Assembly: GCF_031458235.1 (NCBI RefSeq)
Contig: NZ_JAVDYB010000001.1
Span: 6,204,501-6,268,500 of the forward strand
Reading direction: 5' to 3'
DNA from: Catenuloplanes atrovinosus
GTDB lineage: Bacteria; Actinomycetota; Actinomycetes; Mycobacteriales; Micromonosporaceae
Length of the DNA: 64,000 nt
The position numbers and the translations under genes are program-made. A model generated the notes under the pieces. That model ran no database searches. It was not told the DNA's origin and saw only the letters and a list, made by a program, of their open reading frames with translations. Of the stretch, positions 28,542 through 37,578 are shown one piece after another (the first letter of the stretch is position 1; every line of letters starts with the position of its first letter).

Positions 28542-29225
28542 TCAGCCGAACGTATGAGGAGTGGCCGGTCGGAGGCCGAGCTGATTCACCGCCGGTAGCC
28601 ACGCCACGCCGTACGGAGCTGCCAAACCGACCCAACGGCCGGCCACCCGGACGTGCACATCGGACAGATCGGACTCTTCGGATGACGGCCGTCCACCCAG
28701 AAAGCCCATGCGCGTAACACCCTGGACAAGACGTTGAGATATTTCGATACGCTCCGTGCTGTCCGTTGTGACCACGATTGCTACATGATCGAGTAGTGCG
28801 TCGCGCAGCGCCCGCGCGCCCACCGGCTGCCCGCCGACGCCGTGCTCGGACGCGTCCCGCAGCGTCCCGGCCGCGGCCGCGGCGATCCGGCGCACCTCCG
28901 CCGCGGGCAACCGCTCCACCGAGCGGGCCCCCTCCGGCGGCAGGCCCCAGCGCCAGTCCGCGTCGCGGCGCGCCGGCAGCGAACGGCCGCCACGCGCCAG
29001 CTGGGAGAGCAGGTCCGCGGCCACGACCGTGGCGTCGCCCGGGCCCTCGCCGTCCACCGAGCGGGAGACCAGCACGTTCCACGGGAGCATCGCCCACAGG
29101 TCGGTGCGGCCACGGTACGACCGGAGCCGCACCACCGCGCCCGGGTCCAGCCGGGTCAGCCGCACCAGGAACGCGCCCGCGTCCTGCGCGCCGGTCACGC
29201 CGTGGCTCGCCACCACGCCGCTCAC
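28542..29225 (-). CDS. Conserved actinobacterial protein, unknown function
   Basis: The GTG at 29225 overlaps the TGA of the thioesterase gene (GTGA), so the pair is translationally coupled. The 227-residue soluble protein reads VSGVVASHGVTGAQDAGAFLVRLTRLDPGAVVRLRSYRGRTDLWAMLPWNVLVSR at its start and ends LAAPYGVAWLPAVNQLGLRPATPHTFG. It has no motifs I can assign. A longer frame to 29693 is only the antisense-like extension through the thioesterase gene. The order ettA, thioesterase, this gene suggests one leftward unit. Confidence 0.75.
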   Translation of the reverse strand: MSGVVASHGVTGAQDAGAFLVRLTRLDPGAVVRLRSYRGRTDLWAMLPWNVLVSRSVDGEGPGDATVVAADLLSQLARGGRSLPARRDADWRWGLPPEGARSVERLPAAEVRRIAAAAAGTLRDASEHGVGGQPVGARALRDALLDHVAIVVTTDSTERIEISQRLVQGVTRMGFLGGRPSSEESDLSDVHVRVAGRWVGLAAPYGVAWLPAVNQLGLRPATPHTFG

Positions 29226-29668
29226 GAGGGCACCACGGCCGCCGCCGCGTACCGCCCGAGAAACTCCGTCTCCATCGCGGTGAGCCGGCGCGGGCGCCCC
29301 GCGGCCAGGTCGTAGGTCACGCAGACGGTGCGGGCGCGGCTGGCCAGCCGCTCGCCGTCGAACAGCTCGTAGACCACGGTGAACTGGGCGCCGCGCAGGT
29401 TCTCTATCCACAGCTCGATGCGCACCACCGGCGGCGGCGGTACGGCCTCCGCGTCCGAGCGGTAGACCACCGGGCGCAGGTAGTCGATCTCGTGACGCGC
29501 GATCACCGTGCCCTCGTCGACCAGCGACGGGCCGCCGCGCTCCCTGGCCAGCGCGTGGATGAGCGCGACCCGGGCCTCCTCGTAGAGCGTCAGGAAGCGC
29601 GTGTTGTTGACGTGGCCGTAGGCGTCCATGTCCGACCAGCGGAGCGCGCAGTGGTGGACGAAGCGCAC
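29222..29668 (-). CDS. Acyl-CoA thioesterase, hotdog fold
   Basis: A 148-residue hotdog-fold enzyme. RFVHHCALRWSDMDAYGHVNNTRFLTLYEEARVALI is the 4-hydroxybenzoyl-CoA thioesterase-type signature, with Asp in WSDMDAYGHVNN as the expected catalytic residue. It is probably a thioesterase of acyl-CoA or an acyl carrier protein; the substrate is unknown. The start is GTG 29668 with GAGGGGG 6 nt upstream. It lies 70 bp after ettA and overlaps the next gene by 4 bp. Confidence 0.88.
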   Translation of the reverse strand: MRFVHHCALRWSDMDAYGHVNNTRFLTLYEEARVALIHALARERGGPSLVDEGTVIARHEIDYLRPVVYRSDAEAVPPPPVVRIELWIENLRGAQFTVVYELFDGERLASRARTVCVTYDLAAGRPRRLTAMETEFLGRYAAAAVVPS

Positions 29669-29696
29669 GCCGTACCCCCTCGTGGTTCCTCATGAC

Positions 29697-29727
29697 GAGG
29701 GCGCCCGGCCGACCGCCGGGCGCCCTC
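29697..29727 (-). terminator. Hairpin after ettA
   Basis: A perfect 12-bp stem, GAGGGCGCCCGG paired with CCGGGCGCCCTC around a 7-nt loop, lies between the ettA stop and the thioesterase start. It probably ends or attenuates ettA transcription. Confidence 0.75.
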
Positions 29728-29738
29728 CAGGCCGGGCC

Positions 29739-31415
29739 TCAGTCGCGGGTCAGCTTGCGGTACGTCACCGCGTGCGGACGGGCGGCATCGGCGCCGAGCC
29801 GGTCGACCTTGTTCTTCTCGTACGCCTCGAAGTTGCCCTCGAACCAGAACCACTTCGCCGGGTTCTCGTCGTCGCCCTCCCAGGCCAGGATGTGGGTGGC
29901 GACACGGTCCAGGAACATCCGGTCGTGGGAGATGACCACGGCGCAGCCGGGGAACTCCAGCAGCGCGTTCTCCAGGCTGGAGAGCGTCTCGACGTCGAGG
30001 TCGTTGGTCGGCTCGTCGAGCAGGATCACGTTGCCGCCGATCTTCAGCGTCAGCGCGAGGTTCAGCCGGTTCCGCTCACCGCCGGAGAGGATCTTCGTCG
30101 GCTTCTGCTGGTCCGGGCCCTTGAAGCCGAACGCGGCCACGTAGGCGCGGGACGGCATCTCGACCTTGCCGACCATCATGTGGTCCAGGCCGTCCGAGAC
30201 GACCTCCCACAGCGTCTTGTCGCCGTCCAGGCCCGAGCGGTTCTGATCGACGTAGGACAGCTGGACCGTCTCGCCGATCTTCACCGAGCCGGAGTCCGGC
30301 TGCTCGATGCCGACGATCGTCTTGAACAGCGTGGTCTTGCCGACGCCGTTCGGCCCGATGATGCCGACGATGCCGTTACGCGGCAGCGAGAACGACAGGT
30401 TGTCGATCAGCGTGCGGCCGTCGAAGCCCTTGACCAGGCCGTTGACCTCGATCACCGTGCTGCCCAGGCGCGGGCCCGGCGGGATCTGGATCTCCTCGAA
30501 GTCGAGCTTGCGGGTCTTCTCCGCCTCGGCGGCCATCTCCTCGTACCGGTCGAGGCGGGAGCGGGACTTGGTCTGGCGCGCCTTCGCGTTCGACCGGACC
30601 CACTCCAGCTCCTCGGAGAGGCGCTTCTTCATCTTGGCGTCCTTGCGGCCCTCGACCGCCAGACGCGCCGCCTTCTTCTCCAGGTAGGTCGAGTAGTTGC
30701 CCTCGTAGCCGATCGCCCGGCCGCGGTCCAGCTCCAGAATCCAGCCGGCCACGTTGTCCAGGAAGTACCGGTCGTGGGTGATGGCCAGGACGGTGCCGGC
30801 GTACTTGGCGAGGTGCTGCTCCAGCCACTGCACGCTCTCCGCGTCCAAGTGGTTGGTGGGCTCGTCCAGCAGCAGCAGGTCGGGCGCCTCGAGCAGCAGC
30901 TTGCACAGCGCGACGCGGCGGCGCTCACCACCGGAGAGCTGGGTGACGTCCGCGTCCGGCGGCGGGCAGCGCAGCGCGTCCATCGCGAGCTGGAGCTGGG
31001 CGTCGATGTCCCACGCGTCCGCGTGGTCCAGCTCCTCCTGGAGCTTGCCCATCTCCTCCATCAGCTCGTCGGAGTAGTCCGTCGCCATCTGCTCGGCGAT
31101 CTTGTTGAACCGCTCCAGCTTGGCCTTGGTCTCCGCGACCGCCTCCTCGATGTTGCCGAGGACGGTCTTCGCGTCGTTCAGCGGCGGCTCCTGCGCCAGC
31201 ATGCCCACGGTGTAGCCGGGCATCAGGCGGGCCTCGCCGTTGCTGGGCCGGTCGAGCCCGGCCATGATCTTGAGCAGGCTGGACTTACCGGCGCCGTTGG
31301 GGCCGACCACACCGATCTTGGCACCGGGCAGGAAGCTCAGCGTCACGTTGTCGAGCACGACCTTGTCGCCGTGCGCCTTACGCGCCTTTTCCAGGACGTA
31401 GATGTACTGGGCCAC
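29739..31415 (-). CDS. ettA: EttA, energy-dependent translational throttle ABC-F protein
   Basis: A cytosolic ABC-F ATPase that binds the ribosomal E site and gates translation according to the ATP/ADP state. The 558-residue protein has two nucleotide-binding domains: Walker A GPNGAGKSSL, signature LSGGERRRVAL and Walker B LLLLDEPTNHLD in the first; GPNGVGKTTL, LSGGERNRLNL and VILLDEPTNDLD in the second. The EttA-type arm and the P-site tRNA interaction linker (KSRSRLDRYEEMAAEAEKTRKLDFEEIQIP) lie between them. The GTG start at 31415 (MAQYIYVLEKARKAHGDK) follows GGAGG. Confidence 0.95.
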   Translation of the reverse strand: MAQYIYVLEKARKAHGDKVVLDNVTLSFLPGAKIGVVGPNGAGKSSLLKIMAGLDRPSNGEARLMPGYTVGMLAQEPPLNDAKTVLGNIEEAVAETKAKLERFNKIAEQMATDYSDELMEEMGKLQEELDHADAWDIDAQLQLAMDALRCPPPDADVTQLSGGERRRVALCKLLLEAPDLLLLDEPTNHLDAESVQWLEQHLAKYAGTVLAITHDRYFLDNVAGWILELDRGRAIGYEGNYSTYLEKKAARLAVEGRKDAKMKKRLSEELEWVRSNAKARQTKSRSRLDRYEEMAAEAEKTRKLDFEEIQIPPGPRLGSTVIEVNGLVKGFDGRTLIDNLSFSLPRNGIVGIIGPNGVGKTTLFKTIVGIEQPDSGSVKIGETVQLSYVDQNRSGLDGDKTLWEVVSDGLDHMMVGKVEMPSRAYVAAFGFKGPDQQKPTKILSGGERNRLNLALTLKIGGNVILLDEPTNDLDVETLSSLENALLEFPGCAVVISHDRMFLDRVATHILAWEGDDENPAKWFWFEGNFEAYEKNKVDRLGADAARPHAVTYRKLTRD

Positions 31416-31570
31416 GGTGCGCCCTACCTCCGAGTCTGTGTGAATGTCCGGCGACTGGCGGGCCGGCTTCTGCCGAGGGCAGCAGACAACAGTGTCAATC
31501 CTGACAGGTCGGGTGGGCAGCGCGCACACCCCCCTTGCGCACGACGGTATGACCGGATAGCGTCGCCGGT

Positions 31571-31846
31571 ATGACCAAGAAGCTGACCGTGAGTCTGCCC
31601 GACGACGTGGCCGCCCGCCTCAGCCGGGAGGCCAACGTGTCGGCCTACGTCGCCACGGCGATCCGGCGCCAGATGGATCGCGAGCGCACCGTCGAGCTGC
31701 TCGGCCAGGCCGGCTACGAGCTGACGGTCGGCCATGCCGAGGCCGGCTTCGAGCGGCTGCACGAGGCGCAGCGCCAGATGAGCACGGACCTTCGCCGGCA
31801 GGCCGACGAGCTGATCGCCGGCGCGCGCCGCGGCGAGCTGCCGTGA
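31571..31846 (+). CDS. Ribbon-helix-helix antitoxin-like protein
   Basis: A 91-residue protein beginning MTKKLTVSLPDDVAARLSREANVSAYVATAIRRQMDRER, a CopG/RHH-type DNA-binding strand and two helices, followed by a helical tail rich in Glu, Gln and Arg that could bind a partner. The next gene overlaps its stop by 4 bp (GTGA). The layout is that of an antitoxin-toxin pair in which the first protein would neutralise the second and repress the promoter. This is inferred from domain type and gene order. Confidence 0.7.
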   Translation: MTKKLTVSLPDDVAARLSREANVSAYVATAIRRQMDRERTVELLGQAGYELTVGHAEAGFERLHEAQRQMSTDLRRQADELIAGARRGELP

Positions 31847-32244
31847 CCCACGCCTCACCCGCGGTCGCCGCCGTGCTGGACACCGGCGCGATCACGGCGT
31901 ACATGGGGGGTGAGTCGATCGACGTGGGCGGCCTGCTCGCCGGCGCCGCGCTGCGCCACCAGTGGGCCGTGGTGCCCGCGCTCTGCCTGGCCGCGGCATA
32001 CCGGGAGGCCACTCCCGAGCAGGCGTTGCGGCTCGACATCCTGATGAACCTGCCGACCGCGCTGATCCCGCCCGTCGTCCCGGGCGACGCGCCGGTGCTG
32101 GGCGGCTGGAGCCGGATCACCGAGCAGCCCGACCTCGCGCACGCGCTGCTGGAGGCGGTCTCCCGGCACGCACCCCTGGTCACCACCCGCCGCGAGGTCG
32201 CGACCCGCGTCCTGCCGAAGGAGTGGCCGATCATCGAGGTCTGA
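31843..32244 (+). CDS. PIN-like protein, candidate toxin
   Basis: A 133-residue protein, AVLDTGAITAYMGG near the start and PDLAHALLEAVSRHAPLVTTRREVATRV near the end. The first Asp of VLDTGA, the Glu of AAAYREAT and the Asp of PDLAHA fit the PIN-domain acidic set; the last acidic residue normally found in the T-x-D motif is replaced (TTRRE). It may therefore be a degenerate or divergent VapC-like RNase. The GTG start overlaps the antitoxin-like gene. The distance from known VapC proteins leaves the call uncertain. Confidence 0.55.
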   Translation: MTHASPAVAAVLDTGAITAYMGGESIDVGGLLAGAALRHQWAVVPALCLAAAYREATPEQALRLDILMNLPTALIPPVVPGDAPVLGGWSRITEQPDLAHALLEAVSRHAPLVTTRREVATRVLPKEWPIIEV

Positions 32245-32401
32245 GCCGCACCCGGCCCGACGTGTGATGTCGGTCGGGTCACCCGCGCGTTTGGGTCGCC
32301 GCGCCGTGTGGCACTCCATGGTTTGACCGGCGACGCCGAATGTCAACCACCGGACAGTAGGCTCAGCCGGAACCCCGCATTACACCGGAGGTGTACGGAA
32401 C

Positions 32402-33796
32402 GTGGCCGAGCGTAGTTCCTTCGTCGTCGTCGCCAACCGCCTGCCCGTGGATGAGGTGACCACCCCGGAGGGACGCCAGTGGCGGCCGAGCCCCGGCGGA
32501 CTGGTCACCGCGCTGCACCCGGTGCTCGTGCGGCACCGCGGCACCTGGATCGGCTGGGCCGGTGGCACCGGCGACGCCCCGGAGCCCTTCGAGCTGGAGG
32601 GCATCAACATCCACCCCGTGCCGCTGAGCGCGGTCGAGCTGGAGCGCTACTACGAGGGCCAGTCGAACGCGACGATCTGGCCGCTTTACCACGACGCGGT
32701 GGAGACGCCTGCCTACAAGCGGTCCTGGCGGGAGACGTACCGGGCGGTCAACCAGCGCTTCGCGCAGGCGGCGGCGGACGTCGCGGCCGAGGGCGCCACC
32801 GTCTGGGTGCAGGACTACCAGTTGCAGCTGGTCCCGGCCATGCTCCGCGAGCTGCGCCCGGACCTGAAGATCGGCTTCTTCCTGCACATCCCGTTCCCGC
32901 CGATCGAGCTGTTCATGCAGATGCCGTTCCGCACGGAGATCCTGCGCGGCCTGCTCGGCGCGGACCTGGTCGGCTTCCAGCAGCGGCTCGCCGCGCAGAA
33001 CTTCATCCGGCTCGCCCGGCACCTGCTCGGCCTCCGCTACGAGGGCCAGATGATCCAGGTCGACGGCCGCCAGGTGAAGGCCGGTGCGTTCCCGATCTCG
33101 ATCGACACGGCGCAGATGGAGCAGATGGCCGCGGACCCGGCGATCCAGGCCCGGGCCAAGGAGATCCGCGGCGAGCTGGGCAATCCGAAGACGGTGATCC
33201 TGGGCGTGGACCGGCTGGACTACACCAAGGGCATCGAGCTGCGGCTCAAGGCCTTCCGCGAACTGCTCTCTGACGGAAAGCTGACAGTTCCGGACGCGGT
33301 CATGGTGCAGGTCGCCACCCCGAGCCGTGAGCGAGTCGAGCATTACCAGGCGCTACGAGTCAAGGTTGAGCGCGAGGTCGGGCGGATCAACGGCGAGTTC
33401 GGACGGGTGGGCGTACCCGCGGTCCACTATCTCCACCAGTCGTACAGTCGCAGTGAACTGGCCGCGCTCTACAGCGCGGCCGACGTCATGATGGTTACCC
33501 CTCTGCGAGACGGAATGAATCTGGTGGCCAAGGAGTACGTCGCCTCGCGCGCCGACACCGGCGGCGCGTTGGTGCTCAGCGAGTTCGCGGGTGCCGCGAC
33601 CGAGCTGCGTCAAGCGTTTCTGTGCAACCCACACGACCCCGAGGGCGTCAAGGAGGTGCTGCTGCGCGCCGTGAGCATCGAGCCCGCCGAGGCTCGTCGC
33701 CGGATGCGCATCATGCAGCGCCACCTGCGTGCTCACGACGTCGAACACTGGGCTCGCTCGTTCCTGAACGAGCTCGGCGTTCCGGAGGCGGCGTGA
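32402..33796 (+). CDS. otsA: Trehalose-6-phosphate synthase
   Basis: A GT20 glycosyltransferase that joins UDP- (or other NDP-) glucose and glucose 6-phosphate to form trehalose 6-phosphate. The 464-residue protein has VVVANRLPV and [13 protein letters not shown] at the N-terminus (sugar-phosphate loop), [43 protein letters not shown] (donor site) and [16 protein letters not shown]. The start is GTG 32402 and the length is typical. Its stop overlaps the GTG of the next gene (GTGA), so synthase and phosphatase are made together. Confidence 0.95.
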   Translation: MAERSSFVVVANRLPVDEVTTPEGRQWRPSPGGLVTALHPVLVRHRGTWIGWAGGTGDAPEPFELEGINIHPVPLSAVELERYYEGQSNATIWPLYHDAVETPAYKRSWRETYRAVNQRFAQAAADVAAEGATVWVQDYQLQLVPAMLRELRPDLKIGFFLHIPFPPIELFMQMPFRTEILRGLLGADLVGFQQRLAAQNFIRLARHLLGLRYEGQMIQVDGRQVKAGAFPISIDTAQMEQMAADPAIQARAKEIRGELGNPKTVILGVDRLDYTKGIELRLKAFRELLSDGKLTVPDAVMVQVATPSRERVEHYQALRVKVEREVGRINGEFGRVGVPAVHYLHQSYSRSELAALYSAADVMMVTPLRDGMNLVAKEYVASRADTGGALVLSEFAGAATELRQAFLCNPHDPEGVKEVLLRAVSIEPAEARRRMRIMQRHLRAHDVEHWARSFLNELGVPEAA

Positions 33797-36396
33797 CGTC
33801 TCCGCTCGACCTCGACCTCCGGGGTCCTCAGCTCGACCCGGACCTGCGCGCCGCCATCGGGCGGATCGCCCGCGTCCCGCAGCTCCTCGTCGCCTGCGAC
33901 TACGACGGCACGCTCGCCCCGATCGTGGAGGACCACGCCCGGGCCGTACCGCTGCCGGAGTCGGTCGCCGCGATCCGTGCGCTCGCCGCGCTGCCGCAGA
34001 CCACCGTGGCGGTCGTGTCCGGCCGCGCGCTGCGCGACCTGGCGACGCTCTCCCGGCTGCCCAGCGAGGTGCACCTCGTCGGCAGCCACGGCTCCGAGTT
34101 CGACATCGGCTTCATCGAGCGGCTCGCGCCCGAGCTGATCGAGGTGCGTACCCGGCTGCAGATGGAGATCCGGGCGATCGCCGGCGGCCGGGCCGGCATC
34201 CGGCTGGAGGCGAAGCCGGCCAGCATCGCGGTGCACTACCGCGGCGCCGAGCCGATCGTCGCCCGCCAGGTGGTGGACGCGATCGAGGCCGGCCCCGCCA
34301 CCTGGCCCGGCGTCTACGTCAAGCGCGGCAAGGAGGTGCTGGAGCTCTCCGTGGTCACCACCCACAAGGGCACCGCCATCGACCAGCTGCGCAGCCAGCT
34401 CAGCGCCAGCGCGGTGCTCTACATCGGCGACGACGTCACCGACGAGGACGCGTTCGGCACGCTGCACGGCCCGGACGTCGGCATCAAGATCGGCAGCGGC
34501 GACACCCGGGCCGGCTTCCGGGTCGGCGAGCCGATCGAGGCCGCCCGGCTGCTCGCGCTGGTGCTCCAGACGCGGCGCAACTGGCTGTTCGGCGAGCACG
34601 CGGTGCCGATCGAGCGCCACTCGATGCTCTCCAACCGGCGTACCGTCGCGCTGATCACGCCGGAGGCCAAGGTCACCTGGTTGTGCCACCCCCGCCCGGA
34701 CGCCTCGGCGATCTTCGCGGACCTGCTCGGCGGCAACCCGGCCGGCTACTTCTCGGTCGCGCCGGAGCGCGGCGGCATCCCGCTCGGCCAGCGCTACCGG
34801 CCCGGCACCATGACCGTGGAGACCCGCTGGTCCGGCCTGACGGTCACGGACTGGCTCGACACCAGCGTGCACGAGGACGAAACCGGCGAACTGACCGTCG
34901 CCACCGCCGACTCCACGCTGATCCGCCGCGTCTCCGGCCACGGCCGGGTCCGGCTCGAGTTCGCGCCGCGCCCCGAGTTCGGCCAGGTCGCGGTGCAGCT
35001 TCAGCCGGCCGGCGACGGCCTGCTGGTGCTCGGCTCCAACGAGCCGGTCGCGCTCTACTCCCCCGGCGTCACCTGGACCGTCGAGTCGGACGGCGACCGG
35101 GACACCGCCCGCGCCGTCGTCGACCTCAGCCAGGCCGGCGGCGAGGTCGTGCTGGAGCTGCGGTTCGGGTCGCACGACCTCGCGCACACCGGCATCCCGG
35201 CGCTGACCCGCCAGGAGGACGCGGAACGCCCGTGGCGCGACTGGGCGAACACGCTCACGCTGCCGTCCGTCGCCCGTGACCTGGTGCTGCGCAGCGCGCT
35301 CACCATGCGCGGCCTCACCCACGAGGCCACCGGCTCGATCCTGGCCGCGGCCACCACGTCGCTGCCCGAGGAGGTCGGCGGCGTCCGCAACTGGGACTAC
35401 CGGTACTGCTGGCTCCGCGACGCCGCGATGACCGCCCGCGCGCTGGTCGACCTGGGCTCGCTCAGCGAGGCCGAGGCGTTCCTGCGCTGGGTCGACGGCT
35501 GCGTCGAACGCAGCGGCGGCCACCCGGAGCGGCTGCACCCGCTCTACACGGTCGAGGGCTACGAGCTCGGTGCCGAGGCGGTCATCGACACGCTGCCCGG
35601 CTACGCCGGCTCCCGCCCGGTCCGCGTCGGCAACCTCGCCAACCACCAGCTCCAGCTGGACATCTTCGGCCCGGTCGCGGACCTGATCGCGGCCGTCGCC
35701 GACGCGCGCGGCTCGGTCCGCGACGAGGAGTGGGGCCTGCTGGAGTCGATGGTCCAGGCCGTCGAGCGCCGCTGGCACGAGCCCGACCACGGCATCTGGG
35801 AGGCCCGCCTTGCGCCGCGGCACCACGTGTTCTCCAAGGTCATGTGCTGGATGACCGTGGACCGCGCGGTCCGCATGGTCGACCGCCACGGCGGCGCCCC
35901 GCGGCCCGAGTGGGCCGAACTGCGCGACAAGATCGGCGCGGACGTGCTGGAGCACGGCTGGCACGAGGGCGTCGGCGCCTACTCCGTCGCCTACGGTGAC
36001 GAGGACATGGACGCGTCGTCGCTGTGGATCGGCCTCTCCGGGCTGCTCCCCGACGACGACCCGCGCTTCCTGGCCACGGTCCTCAAGATCGAGGCGGACC
36101 TGCGGTCCGGGCCGGTCGTCTACCGCTACCGGTGGGACGACGGTCTCCCCGGCCGCGAGGGCGGCTTCCACATCTGCACGGCGTGGCTGATCGAGGCCTA
36201 CCTACGCACCGGCCGCCGGGCCGACGCGGAGGAACTGTTCACGCAGATGCTGGACACGGCCGGCCCGACCGGCCTGCTGCCCGAACAGTACGACCCGATG
36301 GCCGAGCGCGGGCTGGGCAACCACCCGCAGGCCTACAGCCACCTCGGCCTGGTCCGCTGCGCCCTGCTCCTCAACAACGTCCTCACCCCGGCCTGA
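33793..36396 (+). CDS. otsB: Trehalose-6-phosphate phosphatase fused to GH15 glucoamylase-like domain
   Basis: An 867-residue two-domain enzyme starting at GTG 33793, which overlaps the otsA stop. Residues about 30-265 form a HAD-type phosphatase: nucleophile in [25 protein letters not shown], and [13 protein letters not shown]. From about residue 270 a GH15 domain begins ([33 protein letters not shown]), with [13 protein letters not shown], the probable general acid Glu in DHGIWEAR and the probable base in LLPEQYDP. OtsB is usually a separate protein of about 250 residues. Family members of the GH15 part hydrolyse alpha-glucans or trehalose; which applies here is unclear. No stop or frameshift separates the domains. 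Confidence 0.88.
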   Translation: MTSPLDLDLRGPQLDPDLRAAIGRIARVPQLLVACDYDGTLAPIVEDHARAVPLPESVAAIRALAALPQTTVAVVSGRALRDLATLSRLPSEVHLVGSHGSEFDIGFIERLAPELIEVRTRLQMEIRAIAGGRAGIRLEAKPASIAVHYRGAEPIVARQVVDAIEAGPATWPGVYVKRGKEVLELSVVTTHKGTAIDQLRSQLSASAVLYIGDDVTDEDAFGTLHGPDVGIKIGSGDTRAGFRVGEPIEAARLLALVLQTRRNWLFGEHAVPIERHSMLSNRRTVALITPEAKVTWLCHPRPDASAIFADLLGGNPAGYFSVAPERGGIPLGQRYRPGTMTVETRWSGLTVTDWLDTSVHEDETGELTVATADSTLIRRVSGHGRVRLEFAPRPEFGQVAVQLQPAGDGLLVLGSNEPVALYSPGVTWTVESDGDRDTARAVVDLSQAGGEVVLELRFGSHDLAHTGIPALTRQEDAERPWRDWANTLTLPSVARDLVLRSALTMRGLTHEATGSILAAATTSLPEEVGGVRNWDYRYCWLRDAAMTARALVDLGSLSEAEAFLRWVDGCVERSGGHPERLHPLYTVEGYELGAEAVIDTLPGYAGSRPVRVGNLANHQLQLDIFGPVADLIAAVADARGSVRDEEWGLLESMVQAVERRWHEPDHGIWEARLAPRHHVFSKVMCWMTVDRAVRMVDRHGGAPRPEWAELRDKIGADVLEHGWHEGVGAYSVAYGDEDMDASSLWIGLSGLLPDDDPRFLATVLKIEADLRSGPVVYRYRWDDGLPGREGGFHICTAWLIEAYLRTGRRADAEELFTQMLDTAGPTGLLPEQYDPMAERGLGNHPQAYSHLGLVRCALLLNNVLTPA

Positions 36397-36415
36397 CCAC
36401 CATTTGACCGATTCA

Positions 36416-36447
36416 CCGGCCGCCGCGATCCCCATCGCGGCGGCCGG
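36416..36447 (+). terminator. Terminator hairpin of the otsA-otsB unit
   Basis: A perfect 13-bp stem, CCGGCCGCCGCGA paired with TCGCGGCGGCCGG around TCCCCA, starts 20 nt after the otsB stop. Confidence 0.75.
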
Positions 36448-36616
36448 TCCCGCCTTCCGGCCGGTCCCGCCTTCCGGCCGGTCCCGCCTTCCGGCCGGTC
36501 CCGCCTTCCGGCCGGTCCCGCCTTCCTGGCCGGTCCCGCCTTCCTGGCCGGTCCCGCCTTCCTGGCCGGTCCCGCCTTCCTGGCCGGTCCCGCCTTCCTG
36601 GCCGGTCCCGCCTTCC
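36442..36616. repeat. 17/18-bp minisatellite, ten copies
   Basis: Copies of GGCCGGTCCCGCCTTCC start at 36442, 36459, 36476, 36493 and 36510, and copies with one extra T start at 36528, 36546, 36564, 36582 and 36600. The two length variants are fully segregated, which suggests two separate rounds of expansion. Both 17 and 18 bp occur, so a coding role is unlikely. Confidence 0.9.
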
Positions 36617-36981
36617 GGTCGGCTGCCGCCGCGCGACCGGATTCAGCGGCTACCGCGATCTTCGTTGTGTGCCGCGGTTCTTCCTCTTCCCGCTTCCGGT
36701 GTGGCCACTTTGGCATGCTCCGCGGGCACCGGTCCCGCGCGGCTCGGTGACGGCCGACCATGACCGTTCGCCCTGCACGCTGCGTAACCGGAAGCGCCCC
36801 ACCACCCCGCACTTCCGCTTCCAGTACCGGCGAGCGCGTCCGTTATGCCGCAAAGCCGGTATGCCGCTCAGGGGTCGCCGGCATGCCGGTCGGCGAACCG
36901 CCGCATGATCGACTGGTTACTGATACGTGGAGCACGTTATAAGTCGCCGATTAGGTGCTTTACGTATCTTTAGTCGCCGAC

Positions 36982-37083
36982 CACCCACCGCGACTCGTAG
37001 AACGCGCGGCCGGGAACCACCCGGCAGGCGAGCACCCACCGTGACTCGCAGAACGCGCGGCCGGGAACCACCCGGCAGGTGAG
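36982..37083. repeat. 51-bp tandem duplication
   Basis: A 51-bp unit beginning CACCCACCG occurs at 36982-37032 and 37033-37083 with three substitutions. It contains AACGCGCGGCCGGGAACCAC, itself able to form a small hairpin. No gene is present. Confidence 0.8.
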
Positions 37084-37290
37084 CACCGAGACCGTCGGCG
37101 GCATGGCAGGGGGAACCCGGCCGCCGATCCGGCTACGGCAAGGCGAAGGCGGGTCGGCACTGTCCGACGCAGCCGATCACCTCAGGCCGGGTCCGGGACG
37201 GTCACCCGCGCCGAACCGATCGCGTCCCGGCGGTTCCGCGGTGGCCACCCCGGCCGGGTCCGCGGCAGGACGCCCGGAATCGGGTGGTGG

Positions 37291-37542
37291 TCAGGTTTCG
37301 TGGGTGCAGTCGAACCACACCCAGATCTCGTAGAGGGGCCACTCGTACATGTCGACCTCGACGCATTCCACCCGGGCGTATCCGGCCCGCTCCGCCTGTT
37401 CCATCGCGTCCTCGACCGCGTAGTAGTAGGCGAGTCCGAACTTGCTCATCCCCTTGCCGAGGAACCGCTCGGGTTCCTCGGCGACTCCGGACAGGCCGGT
37501 CACGACCGCGAGCGCGGCGCCGGCCACGAGGTTGGCAATCAT
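37291..37542 (-). CDS. Small hypothetical protein behind cobA
   Basis: The 83-residue frame begins with a hydrophobic stretch (MIANLVAGAALAVVTGLSGVA) that could be a signal or anchor, then FLGKGMSKFGLAYYYAVEDAMEQAERAGYARVECVEVDMYEWPLYEIWVWFDCTHET, an aromatic-rich sequence unlike GC-driven noise. It starts 36 bp after the methyltransferase stop on the same strand. No clear ribosome binding site is visible. Not recognised. Confidence 0.5.
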   Translation of the reverse strand: MIANLVAGAALAVVTGLSGVAEEPERFLGKGMSKFGLAYYYAVEDAMEQAERAGYARVECVEVDMYEWPLYEIWVWFDCTHET

Positions 37543-37578
37543 GCCGGCACGGTAACCGACATCGACGTTGATCGCTGA

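Larger units (their letters stand above)
36397..37290. other. Gene-free region with minisatellites
   Basis: After the otsB terminator the region holds a ten-copy 17/18-bp minisatellite (36442-36616), an AT-rich patch (about 36905-36975) and a 51-bp duplication (36982-37083). No open frame shows a credible ribosome binding site or protein. The AT-rich patch could hold a promoter but no gene follows on either strand within 300 bp to the right on the plus strand. Confidence 0.55.
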
